Shown: positions 36,207 to 44,759 of the stretch, piece by piece | How positions within the stretch are numbered: the stretch's first letter is position 1 | How the letters are laid out: every line of letters starts with the position of its first letter | NCBI GenBank assembly: GCA_020638465.1 | Contig: JACKIM010000002.1 | Location: forward strand, 434,001-498,000 | Direction: 5' to 3' | Source of the DNA: Geminicoccaceae bacterium | Lineage (GTDB): Bacteria; Pseudomonadota; Alphaproteobacteria; Geminicoccales; Geminicoccaceae | Length of the DNA stretch: 64,000 nt | Translations under genes and position numbers: made by a program | Notes under the pieces: generated by a model | What the model was told of the DNA's origin: nothing | What the model saw: only the letters and a program-made list of their open reading frames with translations | Databases searched by the model: none

Positions 36207-37244
36207 ATGAGTAGCTGGAAACGGTGGGCCTGTCTGACCGCCATGGCCGTGGTCACGGCGGTGTCGGGCATGGCCCAGGCCCAGGACAAGACGATCAAGA
36301 TCGGTTTCCTCGGCTCGGAGACCGACGAGGATTGGGAAGGTTCGATCGTCTTCAAGGACTATGTCGAGAGCCACACCAACGGTGCCATTGCCGTCGAGAT
36401 CTATCCCTCCGCACAGTTCTGCGGCAATTTTCGCGAATGCATCGAGGGTGTACAGGCGGGTACGCTGGAGGTGACAATCTCGACGATCGGCGGCTTCGGC
36501 AACATCTTTCCCGCCGGGCAGGTGCTCGACATTCCCTACATGTTCCGTGACGATCGCATCGCCGAGTGCGTGTTCGACGGGCCGTTCACCCGCGAACTGC
36601 GCGAGGCCGTCCTGCACGAGATCCCGAGCCTGCGGCTGATGGCCATCGGCAATACGGGGGGCTGGCGTAATTTTGCCACCGTCAGCAAGCAGATCCGGAC
36701 GCCCGCCGATGTAGCCGGGCTGAAGATCCGCACCATTCCGGCCGACATCCAGATCGAAATGGTCAAGATGCTGGGCGGCAACCCGACACCGATCGCCTGG
36801 CCCGAGGTCTACACCTCGCTGGCCACCGGCGTGGTCGAGGGGACCAAAAACGGTATCACCGACATCGTTTCGATGAATTTTCAGGACCACCTGAAATACA
36901 TCACGCTCGATGGCCACGCCTACATGGCCGCCCTGTGGTGGCTCAACAACGACTTCTGGGAAGGGTTGACCCACGAGGAGAAACGTATCGTCTATGATGC
37001 CTTCCAGGCACTCAAGGACGTGACCCGGGCAGCTCCGATGCGCAACGCGATCGCCGCCTACCAGGCCTTCCGCGATGCCGGCGGCGAGATCTATGTCCCG
37101 ACGGCCGAGGAAAAGAAGCAGTTCCAGGATGCAACGACGGGCATGAGGGACTGGTTTGCCGAGCAATATGGCGACGAGTGGCTGAACCGTTTGTCATCGG
37201 CCATCTCCGACTGCGAGCTGATGGTCGACGCCGAACTGGACTGA
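36207..37244 (+). CDS. TRAP transporter substrate-binding protein (DctP family)
   Basis: A 345-residue periplasmic receptor of the TRAP type, which delivers carboxylates or other organic anions to a DctQM permease. The signal peptide ends after MAQA (residue 25). Family blocks include VFKDYVESHTNGAIAVEIYPS, GVQAGTLEVTIST, FPAGQVLDIPYMF, LKIRTIP, and the substrate-contact stretch MLGGNPTPIAWPEVYTSLATGVVEG. GGGAGG precedes the ATG. No dctQ or dctM is found in the window, so the permease must be elsewhere. A stem-loop with TTTT follows; the sulfopyruvate-decarboxylase-like genes start 274 bases later on the same strand. Confidence 0.9.
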   Translation: MSSWKRWACLTAMAVVTAVSGMAQAQDKTIKIGFLGSETDEDWEGSIVFKDYVESHTNGAIAVEIYPSAQFCGNFRECIEGVQAGTLEVTISTIGGFGNIFPAGQVLDIPYMFRDDRIAECVFDGPFTRELREAVLHEIPSLRLMAIGNTGGWRNFATVSKQIRTPADVAGLKIRTIPADIQIEMVKMLGGNPTPIAWPEVYTSLATGVVEGTKNGITDIVSMNFQDHLKYITLDGHAYMAALWWLNNDFWEGLTHEEKRIVYDAFQALKDVTRAAPMRNAIAAYQAFRDAGGEIYVPTAEEKKQFQDATTGMRDWFAEQYGDEWLNRLSSAISDCELMVDAELD

Positions 37245-37277
37245 CGGTCCGCAGACGGGGGATGCCCGGACCCTTCA

Positions 37278-37303
37278 GGGGGATTCGGGTATCCCGCCCT
37301 TTT
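37278..37303 (+). terminator. Rho-independent terminator after the TRAP receptor gene
   Basis: A bulged 7-base G/C stem (GGGGGAT with ATCCCGCCC, loop TCGGGT) is followed by TTTT. It lies 34 bases past the dctP-like stop and separates that gene from the decarboxylase pair. Confidence 0.55.
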
Positions 37304-37518
37304 GCCAGCCAGCCATCATGCCCGGGTTTCCGGCTTCGCCGTGCCAAAGGAGGTCGGCCGGCATCGAACGCTTAAACCCGTTCGGGCAAAAAGGTCTCTT
37401 CCATACAATTCGTCGGCGCATGGGTCGGCGGTTGGCTGCCATTGTTCCGGTTCTCTTGCCCTCCGTCCTGCACGATCCTATACCTCATGCTGAGAGGCAG
37501 ATCGGGAGGAACTGGCCG

Positions 37519-38019
37519 TTGGATATCAATGCCCGCATCGTCGAGACGATGGTGCAAAACGAGATCGCGTTCGTCACGAGCGTTCCCTGCAAGCAGTTGG
37601 GCGGCGTGATCGATGCTGTCGAGCGCGACGAACGTGTCCTGCACGTGCCCTGCAACAAGGAAGACGAAGGCATGGGCCTGTGCGCCGGTGCCTATATGGG
37701 TGGCCGGCGCCCCTGCATCATCATGCAGAACACCGCCATCGGCGTCACTGTCAACACGCTGGCCACACTGATCCAGTTCTACCAGATCCCGTTGCCCATG
37801 CTCATCAGCTATCGCGGCGAACTTGGCGAGCGCATCGCCTGCCAGGTGGAGATGGCCCTGCATACCAAGGCCCTGCTCGGCGAATTGAAGATCCCCACCT
37901 ACCACTTCTCGCATGCTAGCGAAGTCGATCAACTCGATGGCATTCTCAAATATGCGCAGATGTCGAAAAAACCCGTGGCGATCCTCACCGATGCCCGTTT
38001 CTGGAGTTCCGCCGCATGA
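37519..38019 (+). CDS. comD: Sulfopyruvate decarboxylase alpha-like subunit
   Basis: A 166-residue ThDP-enzyme N-terminal (pyrimidine-binding) subunit. The sequence DINARIVETMVQNEIAFVTSVPCKQL, read in two parts, with HVPCNKEDEGMGLCAGAYMGG (containing the activating Glu region) and MQNTAIGVTVNTLATL is typical of ComD, which with ComE decarboxylates sulfopyruvate to sulfoacetaldehyde. It most likely starts at TTG 37519, because GGAGG lies nine bases upstream and homologues start here; the next upstream in-frame ATG adds a non-homologous tail. It overlaps comE by four bases. A phosphonopyruvate-type substrate is the main alternative. Confidence 0.83.
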   Translation: MDINARIVETMVQNEIAFVTSVPCKQLGGVIDAVERDERVLHVPCNKEDEGMGLCAGAYMGGRRPCIIMQNTAIGVTVNTLATLIQFYQIPLPMLISYRGELGERIACQVEMALHTKALLGELKIPTYHFSHASEVDQLDGILKYAQMSKKPVAILTDARFWSSAA

Positions 38020-38570
38020 TCAGAAGTGACGTCATCAGGTCGATCCTGCCGGTCATCAGGGGCCAACTCGTCGTCTGCAATATCGGCTTGCCTTCGCAGG
38101 AACTGTTCATGCAGGGCGATCAGCCTTCGAACTTCTACATGCTCGGCACCATGGGCCTGTGCTCCTCCATCGGCCTCGGTCTTGCCCTCTCGCAACCCAA
38201 GCCCGTGATTGCCATCGATGGCGACGGCTCGGTGCTGACCAATCTTGGCACCCTCTCGACTATCGGCAACAACACGGCGGACAACTTCGTCCTGCTGATC
38301 ATCGACAACGGCTCCTACGGTTCCACGGGCGACCAGCCCACCTATGCCGGACGCAAGACCGACCTGAAGAAGGTCGCCGAGGCGTGCGGTTGCGATACTG
38401 TCATCCAGTGTCAAGCGGAGGATACCGCCGCCGCACTGCAAACAGCCCTCGACAGTGGACGGATGACCGTCATCGTCAGCAAGTGCCAGTCCGGCAATAT
38501 CCCCGTTCCGGTCATCGACCTGCCTCCCGTCGTCATCCGCCACCGCTTCATGGAGCAGGTCTCCGCGTGA
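38016..38570 (+). CDS. comE: Sulfopyruvate decarboxylase beta-like subunit
   Basis: A 184-residue ThDP diphosphate-binding subunit, partner of the alpha-like protein encoded just upstream. The ThDP motif is clear: AIDGDGSVLTNLGTLSTIG followed by LLIIDNGSYGSTGDQPT. The MLGTMGLCSSIGLGLAL block is typical of ComE and of phosphonopyruvate decarboxylase C-termini. In bacteria such pairs occur in sulfolactate/cysteate metabolism, but no sulfolactate dehydrogenase, sulfoacetaldehyde enzyme or Xsc is visible here. A strong stem-loop (38660-38687) follows before the convergent SMP-30 gene. Confidence 0.85.
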   Translation: MIRSDVIRSILPVIRGQLVVCNIGLPSQELFMQGDQPSNFYMLGTMGLCSSIGLGLALSQPKPVIAIDGDGSVLTNLGTLSTIGNNTADNFVLLIIDNGSYGSTGDQPTYAGRKTDLKKVAEACGCDTVIQCQAEDTAAALQTALDSGRMTVIVSKCQSGNIPVPVIDLPPVVIRHRFMEQVSA

Positions 38571-38659
38571 CGGGAGGGGCTCGATATCCTGCCGGGTGAC
38601 CCGGGATCATCCAATCATCCGGCTCCTGTCCTGGAAGGCCACAGTCTCCCATGGAGAAT

Positions 38660-38687
38660 GGCCGGGTACCTTGGCGAGTACCCGGCC
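38660..38687. terminator. Stem-loop between convergent genes (likely bidirectional terminator)
   Basis: GGCCGGGTAC and GTACCCGGCC form a perfect 10-base stem with an 8-base loop, between the stop codons of comE (plus) and the SMP-30 gene (minus). No long T-run is present on either side. Confidence 0.6.
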
Positions 38688-38698
38688 GGGTCACCGTG

Positions 38699-39940
38699 TC
38701 AGCCGGGGGCCGCACCCTGCGTAGCGGTATAGACCGCATAGATGGACTGGCTGCCGCACATGAACAGGCGGTTGCGCTTGGGACCGCCGAAACAGACATT
38801 GCCGCAGACTTCCGGCAGGCGGATGCGACCGAGCAGCTTGCCGTCGGGGTTCCAGCAGGTGACGCCATTGTAGCCGACGGCACGGCCGGCGTTCGACGAC
38901 ACCCAGACATTGCCGTAGACATCGCAACGGATGCCGTCGGGGCCGCATTTCACACCATCGACCATGCAGTCACTGAAGACGCGCTGGTTGCTCAGCGTGC
39001 CGTCGTCGTTGACGTCGAGAACGATGACCTCGCCCTTGCCGCCATCGCCCTGGTCGCCGGGACCCTTGCCGGTGGAGGCAATATAGAGCCGCTTGTAATC
39101 GGGACTGAAGGCGAGACCGTTGGGATCGGGAACGGCGTCGTCCTTCACGACCGCGGTGAGCGTGCCGTCGGCACCGTAGCGGTAGACTTGCGTGGGCAGC
39201 TCGCGCTTGTCGTCACTGACGCCGAGCGGCTGACCGACCCTGTTGTTGACGAGCCCCTGCGGGTTGGTCGGGCCACCGGCGGCATCGGGCGTGCCCTCAT
39301 AGAGCTGGCCGCCATAGGGCGGATCGGTGAACCAGATACTGCCATCGGGATGGGGAACGGCATCATTGGGCGAATTCAGCCGCTTGCCTTCGAAGTTGTC
39401 CGCGATGAGCGTGATCGATCCGTCGAGCTCGTAGCGGACGACACGGCGGGTCAGATGCTCGCAGGAGATCTGGCGCCCCTGGAAGTCGAAGGTATTGCCG
39501 TTGGAATTGTTGGATGGCACGCGAAAGACCGTCACGCGGCCATCATCCTCAATGTAACGCATCTGCCGGTTGTTGGGGATATCGGAGAAGACAAGGAACT
39601 TGCCGACGCTGTTCCAGGCTGGACCCTCGGCCCAGAGTGCGCCGGTCCATAGCCGCTGGATCGGCGCATTGGGCTGGGCCAGACCGTTGAATGACGGATC
39701 CACGGCGATGACATCGGCATCCCAGAAATACACATTGGGCTCGGCATCCGGTCCCCACTGGCGAGGCGGATCGCTGATTGTGCTGGGCGGGGCGACGGGA
39801 TCGGCTGCCCGGGCGCGACCGCCAACAGCCGCGGCGGCAAGACCAACCGATGCCGTTCCTGCCGTGCCGAGAACCCGGCGTCGCGACCATCGCGGACCCG
39901 TCTGTTCATGGTTCTCGTGGTCGATATGTATGCGTCGCAT
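38699..39940 (-). CDS. Tat-exported SMP-30/gluconolactonase-family protein
   Basis: A 413-residue six-bladed beta-propeller hydrolase. The N-terminus has the twin-arginine motif SRRRVLG (residues about 19-25) before a hydrophobic Ala/Gly stretch ending at ARA, so it should be exported folded, with a metal bound. Propeller and metal-site blocks are WTGALWAEGPAWN, GRQISCEHLTRRVVRYE, LNSPNDAVPHPDGSIWFTDPPYG, DDAVPDPNGLAFSPD and CMVDGVKCGPDGIRCD. Lactonase activity on a sugar lactone is the family norm; the actual substrate is unknown. The gene faces comE convergently. Confidence 0.88.
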   Translation of the reverse strand: MRRIHIDHENHEQTGPRWSRRRVLGTAGTASVGLAAAAVGGRARAADPVAPPSTISDPPRQWGPDAEPNVYFWDADVIAVDPSFNGLAQPNAPIQRLWTGALWAEGPAWNSVGKFLVFSDIPNNRQMRYIEDDGRVTVFRVPSNNSNGNTFDFQGRQISCEHLTRRVVRYELDGSITLIADNFEGKRLNSPNDAVPHPDGSIWFTDPPYGGQLYEGTPDAAGGPTNPQGLVNNRVGQPLGVSDDKRELPTQVYRYGADGTLTAVVKDDAVPDPNGLAFSPDYKRLYIASTGKGPGDQGDGGKGEVIVLDVNDDGTLSNQRVFSDCMVDGVKCGPDGIRCDVYGNVWVSSNAGRAVGYNGVTCWNPDGKLLGRIRLPEVCGNVCFGGPKRNRLFMCGSQSIYAVYTATQGAAPG

Positions 39941-40064
39941 GCGTTTTGGCCTCCCTTGCCACGATTGTCATTCTTATAACTTGCGATAAAATCTATCGCC
40001 GTCAAACAAGATCACAAGTGCATAAATCGGGAGAGAACCGCTCAACGCGGGAAGCCAAAAGAAC

Positions 40065-40095
40065 CGAGCCCGGGTCATCCGCATGATCCGGGCTC
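40065..40095 (-). terminator. Rho-independent terminator of carD
   Basis: A 14-base stem with one mismatch (CGAGCCCGGGTCAT / ATGATCCGGGCTCG) and a 4-base loop lies 27 bases past the carD stop. On the minus strand it is followed by GTTCTTTTGG. Confidence 0.75.
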
Positions 40096-40121
40096 GATCC
40101 TGTCATGGTCAACGGGTGTGA

Positions 40122-40622
40122 TCAGGCCGCAGCCAGCAACACCTTTTCGAGCTTCTTCGTGGCTTCGGTCTCATCGACACGCTCGATGGCCGCAACCTCC
40201 CGGGCGAGGCGCTCAAGTGCTGCCCGATACATCTGCCGCTCACTGTAGGACTGGTCGGTATCGTCTGCGCGGTGCAACTCACGCACCACCTCGGCGATGG
40301 AGACGGGATCGCCCGAATTGATCTTGGCCTCGTACTCCTGGGCCCGACGGCTCCACATGATGTTCCGGCGGGGACGGGTGCGGATCTTGAGAGCATCCAT
40401 CGCCGACTGGATCTTCTCGCGGCTGCTCAGCTTGCGCATTCCGGACTTGTGCACCTTGTCGATGGGTACCCGAAGGATGAGTTTTTCATTCTCGAAGGAA
40501 ACCACATACATTTCGAGATCGATGCCAGCTATCAACTGCTTCTCGATGCCGATAATCCGACCGACGCCGTGGCTTGGATAGACGATGTAATCGCCAGCGG
40601 CGTAGGCGAGATCCTTTGCCAT
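40122..40622 (-). CDS. carD: CarD/CdnL-family RNA-polymerase-binding regulator
   Basis: A 166-residue transcription regulator that binds the RNA polymerase beta subunit and stabilises open promoter complexes, typically at rRNA and growth promoters. The N-terminal Tudor-like interaction domain shows GDYIVYPSHGVGRIIGIE and YVVSFENEKLILRVPIDK. The C-terminal helical DNA-binding domain has RRNIMWSRRAQEYEAKINSGD, read as RRNIMWSRRAQEYE and IAEVVRELHR. ATG at 40622 has GGAG nine bases upstream; a TTG directly before it is not needed. It has its own terminator downstream. Confidence 0.95.
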   Translation of the reverse strand: MAKDLAYAAGDYIVYPSHGVGRIIGIEKQLIAGIDLEMYVVSFENEKLILRVPIDKVHKSGMRKLSSREKIQSAMDALKIRTRPRRNIMWSRRAQEYEAKINSGDPVSIAEVVRELHRADDTDQSYSERQMYRAALERLAREVAAIERVDETEATKKLEKVLLAAA

Positions 40623-40648
40623 CAAGTTGTTCTCCTAGCGCAAACACC

Positions 40649-40687
40649 TTGTGTCAGCGGGACTCGCTGCGCTCGTTTTTGACACAA
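40649..40687. promoter_or_regulatory. Inverted repeat upstream of carD
   Basis: TTGTGTCA (40649-40656) and TGACACAA (40680-40687) form a perfect 8-base inverted repeat with a 23-base spacer, located 27-65 bases upstream of the carD start, within the 297-base carD-fdxA gap. It may be a regulator site or part of the fdxA 3' end; nothing else was recognised in the gap. Confidence 0.35.
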
Positions 40688-40919
40688 AAAACACGCACCT
40701 TCCAGATTGGCCATCCAAAAGAGCGTGTGTATTGCAGCAATGTCCGATATGACCTAAAGGTGGAGTTGTGACCCTCACAAACTTTACAGCCCATGACCTA
40801 GCACAATTTTTGCTAATTTTCCAGAGGCTTATTTTCGCGCTGCAGCAAACGCGCCAACAACCCACCGCAAATGCAGCGATCGGGTGAAATTCGCGTTTCC
40901 GATCACTGTTGCGGGATGA

Positions 40920-41261
40920 TCAGCTGCCGCTACCTGGCTTGTTGCTGAAGAACTTTTCGAATTTGTTCTGCACATCGCGATAATCATCAGAATCGGCAGG
41001 GGGCTCGCCCTTGCGGGTGATGTTGGGCCACGTGCCGGTCGAATATTCGCGATTGACCTCAAGCCATTTTTCCGCTTCCGATTCTGTATCGGGCAGGATG
41101 GCCTCGACCGGGCATTCGGGCTCGCACACGCCACAATCGATGCACTCGTCGGGATTGATGACGAGCATGTTCTCGCCTTCGTAGAAGCAATCGACCGGGC
41201 AAACTTCCACGCAGTCCATCAGCTTGCACCTGATGCAGACCTCGGTGACGACGTAGGTCAT
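40920..41261 (-). CDS. fdxA: FdxA-type ferredoxin with [3Fe-4S] and [4Fe-4S] sites
   Basis: A 113-residue low-potential electron carrier of the alphaproteobacterial FdxA (7Fe) type. Nine cysteines lie at residues 9, 12, 17, 21, 25, 40, 43, 46 and 50: CIRCKLMDCVEVCPVDC followed by CIDCGVCEPECP, the pattern that binds one 3Fe and one 4Fe cluster. The C-terminal 60 residues form the usual extension with the TGTWPNITRKGEPP block. Start 41261 has GGAGG upstream and gives the conserved MTYVVTE; a longer in-frame ATG at 41300 is unlikely. Confidence 0.95.
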   Translation of the reverse strand: MTYVVTEVCIRCKLMDCVEVCPVDCFYEGENMLVINPDECIDCGVCEPECPVEAILPDTESEAEKWLEVNREYSTGTWPNITRKGEPPADSDDYRDVQNKFEKFFSNKPGSGS

Positions 41262-41331
41262 TGTTCCTCCATTGCCTTGAGCCTGTCTTGTGTGGAACAA
41301 CTAATCCAACCTGGCGCATTACGCCAGTCGT

Positions 41332-43194
41332 TCAGCCGCGCCGCCCGAACAGTTTTTCGATATCGTCCCGATGGAGTTCGACGAAGGTCGGCCGGCCGTG
41401 GTTGCATTGACCCGAATGGGGGGTGTTCTCCATCAGGCGCAACAAGGCATTCATTTCGTCAAGCGTCAGCCTGCGGCCGGAACGCACGCTCCCATGGCAG
41501 GCCATGGTCGAAAGGACCCTGTCGATGGCATCCGACAGGGTCTGGGTGCCGCCCAGCTGCCCCAGCTCCGATGCAAGATCCCTGACGATGCGGGGAATGA
41601 GACTGCCCTTGAGCAGGGCCGGGGTCTCGCGCACCACCACGGCGTCGGTGCCGAAGGCATCGATGACCAGTCCGAGTCCGGCCAGTTCTTCGGCATGGTC
41701 GAGCAACCGCGCGCATTCGTCGCACTCAAGCTCGATCACCTCGGGGATGAGAAGTGCCTGACGGGCGATGCTGCCTTCCGCTTTCTGGGACTTCAGTCGT
41801 TCGTAGACAATCCGTTCATGGGCAGCATGCTGATCGACGATGACGATGCCCTGGTCGCTCTGGGCGACGATGTAGTTTTCGAGAAGCTGGGCCCGCGCCA
41901 CTCCCAACGGATGGGCGGACACGGCATCGGGCATGGCATCCCCGGCACCTCGGGCACTGGGCGGTCCGGTATCCAGTTCGAGCGGGGTATGGGAGCCGGA
42001 GGAAGGGGGATCCGGTGCGAGAAATTCCCGTGCGGCCTCACCGAGACCGACAGGCCATTCGCTGGCAGTGGTGGGTCTGCCGGCGAATGGTGACGGGTTG
42101 GAGTATCCGCTGCCGCCGGCGGAGGCAGGACGAAGCGGCAGGCTGCCCGGGCGGAAATGCCCCAGGGCAGCCGTGGATACCGTGGTCGAGGTTCGATGAC
42201 CTTCCTCGGCCATGGCCCGCTTGATGCTGCCGACGATGAGGCCGCGGACAATGGCCGGATCGCGGAAGCGTACCTCGGCCTTGGTCGGATGGACATTGAC
42301 GTCGACGGCGTCGGTCGGCAGGTCGAGGAACAGGGCGACAACCGGCTGCCGGTCGTGAAACAGCAGGTCGCTGTAGGCGCCGCGCAGCGCACCCTTGAGC
42401 AGCTTGTCCTGTACGGGGCGGCCATTGACACAAAGATACTGGTGTCTTGTGTCCCTGCGTGACAGCGTGGGAAGGCCAGCCAGACCCCACAGGCGCACAC
42501 CCTCGCGCTCGGCCTCGATTTCCAGCACGTTGCCGTCAACCTCACGGCCCATCAACTGAATAGCGCGGGCCAACGGGTCGCCCGGCGAAGCCTCCAGGCG
42601 AAAGGTATCGCGACCGTCGACGCGCAGGCTGAACGCAACGGCGGGCGAGGCCATGGCAAGTCGTCGCAGGATCTCGGAGATGAGTTCCACTTCGCGACGT
42701 TCGCTTTTGAGAAACTTGCGCCGGGCAGGGACGTTGTAGAAGAGGTCGCGAACCTCGACCCGCGTTCCGACGCTGCCTGCTGCCGGTTGAACGCCGGACA
42801 TGGCTCCTCCCTCGCAGGCGATGCTCCAGGCCGTGTCTGAGCCATCCTCGCGACTGGTGATGCGCAGGCGGCTTACCGAACCGATTGACGGCAGCGCCTC
42901 GCCGCGAAAGCCCAGCGTGCGAATGTCGATGAGCTGATGATCGGTGAGCTTGGAGGTTGCGTGACGCTCCAAAGCGAGCGGAAGCATGTCGGCCGACATG
43001 CCGTGACCGTCATCCTCGATGAGGACGAGGCCGCCGCCACCACCTTCCACGCTCACCGTGACCCGCGATGCCGCGGCATCTATGGCATTTTCGACCAGTT
43101 CCTTGACCGCGGAGGCGGGGCGTTCGACGACCTCACCTGCGGCAATTCTGTTGACGATCGCTTCCGGCAGGCGGCGGATGGTGACAGCGGACAA
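41332..43194 (-). CDS. mutL: DNA mismatch repair protein MutL
   Basis: A 620-residue MutL with the GHKL ATPase N-terminus (NRIAAGEVVERPASAVKEL, EDDGHGM, TLGFRGEALPSIGSV) and the dimerisation/endonuclease C-terminus. The latent nuclease motif is intact as DQHAAHERIVYE, with ACHGSVR and the GQCNHGRPT segment completing the metal site, as expected for organisms without MutH. No ATG matches the family start. TTG at 43194, preceded by GGGAG, gives L-S-A-V-TIRRLPE and is chosen; ATG at 43266 would add 24 non-conserved residues. The linker (about residues 330-430) is Pro/Ser-rich. Confidence 0.95.
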   Translation of the reverse strand: MSAVTIRRLPEAIVNRIAAGEVVERPASAVKELVENAIDAAASRVTVSVEGGGGGLVLIEDDGHGMSADMLPLALERHATSKLTDHQLIDIRTLGFRGEALPSIGSVSRLRITSREDGSDTAWSIACEGGAMSGVQPAAGSVGTRVEVRDLFYNVPARRKFLKSERREVELISEILRRLAMASPAVAFSLRVDGRDTFRLEASPGDPLARAIQLMGREVDGNVLEIEAEREGVRLWGLAGLPTLSRRDTRHQYLCVNGRPVQDKLLKGALRGAYSDLLFHDRQPVVALFLDLPTDAVDVNVHPTKAEVRFRDPAIVRGLIVGSIKRAMAEEGHRTSTTVSTAALGHFRPGSLPLRPASAGGSGYSNPSPFAGRPTTASEWPVGLGEAAREFLAPDPPSSGSHTPLELDTGPPSARGAGDAMPDAVSAHPLGVARAQLLENYIVAQSDQGIVIVDQHAAHERIVYERLKSQKAEGSIARQALLIPEVIELECDECARLLDHAEELAGLGLVIDAFGTDAVVVRETPALLKGSLIPRIVRDLASELGQLGGTQTLSDAIDRVLSTMACHGSVRSGRRLTLDEMNALLRLMENTPHSGQCNHGRPTFVELHRDDIEKLFGRRG

Positions 43195-43343
43195 GACCGG
43201 CTCCCGGAATGAAAGGCTGGAGTTGGGACATCGCGGCAGATTGGGCGGATATGCCGGACAGCACAACCCACTGGCCAGGGCGCACCATAAAATTCCGATG
43301 CGAAGCGGGCCGGCACGATGGACTTCCGGCCCCGCTTTTCAGT

Positions 43344-44759
43344 TCAGTCGCCGATATTGTCCTCGTGCGGCCCCGAGGAAGGAGCATCGATGCCTTCCAG
43401 CCGGGGAACCGTCCCGTCGCCATCGCCCGAGGGCGATCCGACGATGGTCACCAGCATGTCCTCGTTGAACAGTCGTTTCGCCGCCCGTCTGACGTCATTG
43501 AGGGTCACGGCCTCGATGTAGCCGTTGCGCCTGTCGAGATAGTCGACACCCAGGTCATAGATCTGCATGCCGACCAGCATGCGGGCGATCTGGTCGTTGC
43601 TCGTCAGGCGCAGCGGGAAGGAGCCGGTCAGGTAGGTCCTGGCATCGTCGAGGTTCTTTTCATCGACGTTGCCATCGGCCATGCGCGCGACCTGTTCCTT
43701 GATGATGCGGATCGATTCCATCACCTGATCGTTGCGAGTGGCAACACCGCCCATCCACATGGGTGAGAGATCGGTGTCGTAGAGATAGGAATAGACCGAA
43801 TAGGCAAGGCCGCGCTTCTCGCGCACCTCCTCGGTGAGCCATGAACTGAACCCGCCGCCTCCGAGTATGTAGTTGGCGACATAGGCGGCGTAGTAGTCAG
43901 GATCGTTGCGGGCGATGCCGCCATGACCGAAGATCACCACGCTTTGCGGGATGTCGAGGTCGATCACTACGGTCTCGCCGTCGCCTTGAGGTGTCGTCTT
44001 CGGCAGATCGACGTCCGCGGCATCTGCCGGCAGACTGCCGAACACCTCGTCGAGGGCAGGGCCAAGTTCGTCAGCCGTGATGTCGCCGGCAACGCCGATG
44101 GTGAGGTTGTTCCGGGCAAGGCGGGTTCGCACCAGTTCCCGCAGGTCATCCTTGCCTATGGCCTTGATCGTCTCGATCGTTCCACGGGTGGGCTTGCTAT
44201 AGGGATGCCCCGCAAAGGCAATGTCGAACCACCGGCGGGCGCCGAGATATTCGGGATCGGACTCGCGCCTTGTCAGATCGGAGATGATCTGCTGGCGGAT
44301 ACGTTCGACAGGCTCTTCATCAAACCGCGGTTCGGTGATCGCCAGTCGCAACAGCTCGAACGCGTGGTCACGATTCTCGGTGAGGGTCTTCAGCGAACCG
44401 GAGAAGGAATCCCGGTCGGCATCAAAGGACAACTGGATGGCATTGTCCTCGAGTTCCGCACGGAAAGCCTGACTGTCATACGGACCGGAACCTTCGTCGA
44501 TCAGGCCGGACGCCATATAGCTGAGACCTTCCTTGCCGTCCGGATCGCCCGAGGAACCACCGGAGAACTGGAAGGCCATGGACAGGAAGGGGATCGACGG
44601 CTCGTTGACCAGGTAGGCATGAATACCCCCCGGGGAAACGACTTCCTCGACATTGGCGGCGTTGGCTGTCTGGATGCCGCTGACGGCGGTTGCAATCGTC
44701 AATGCACAGGCCCCCCATGCTGAGATCCACGAAAATCGGGTAGGCGCGTGCTCCCTCAT
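43344..44759 (-). CDS. M16-family peptidase-like protein, non-catalytic partner
   Basis: A 471-residue exported M16 protein with a signal peptide ending after ANAA. At the position of the zinc motif it reads GLSYMASGLIDEG instead of HxxEH, so it cannot bind catalytic zinc. The substrate-side C-domain signature is kept (GGGGFSSWLTEEVREKRGLAYSVYS, read as GGGGFSSWLTEEV and REKRGLAYSVYS). Such proteins pair with an active M16 subunit, here the overlapping upstream gene, in a heterodimer that degrades peptides in the periplasm. The start overlaps that gene by four bases. Confidence 0.92.
   Translation of the reverse strand: MREHAPTRFSWISAWGACALTIATAVSGIQTANAANVEEVVSPGGIHAYLVNEPSIPFLSMAFQFSGGSSGDPDGKEGLSYMASGLIDEGSGPYDSQAFRAELEDNAIQLSFDADRDSFSGSLKTLTENRDHAFELLRLAITEPRFDEEPVERIRQQIISDLTRRESDPEYLGARRWFDIAFAGHPYSKPTRGTIETIKAIGKDDLRELVRTRLARNNLTIGVAGDITADELGPALDEVFGSLPADAADVDLPKTTPQGDGETVVIDLDIPQSVVIFGHGGIARNDPDYYAAYVANYILGGGGFSSWLTEEVREKRGLAYSVYSYLYDTDLSPMWMGGVATRNDQVMESIRIIKEQVARMADGNVDEKNLDDARTYLTGSFPLRLTSNDQIARMLVGMQIYDLGVDYLDRRNGYIEAVTLNDVRRAAKRLFNEDMLVTIVGSPSGDGDGTVPRLEGIDAPSSGPHEDNIGD

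Noticed and set aside
41312..41326. Five-base stem TGGCG/CGCCA between fdxA and mutL
   Set aside because: Stem is too short for a confident regulatory or terminator call.
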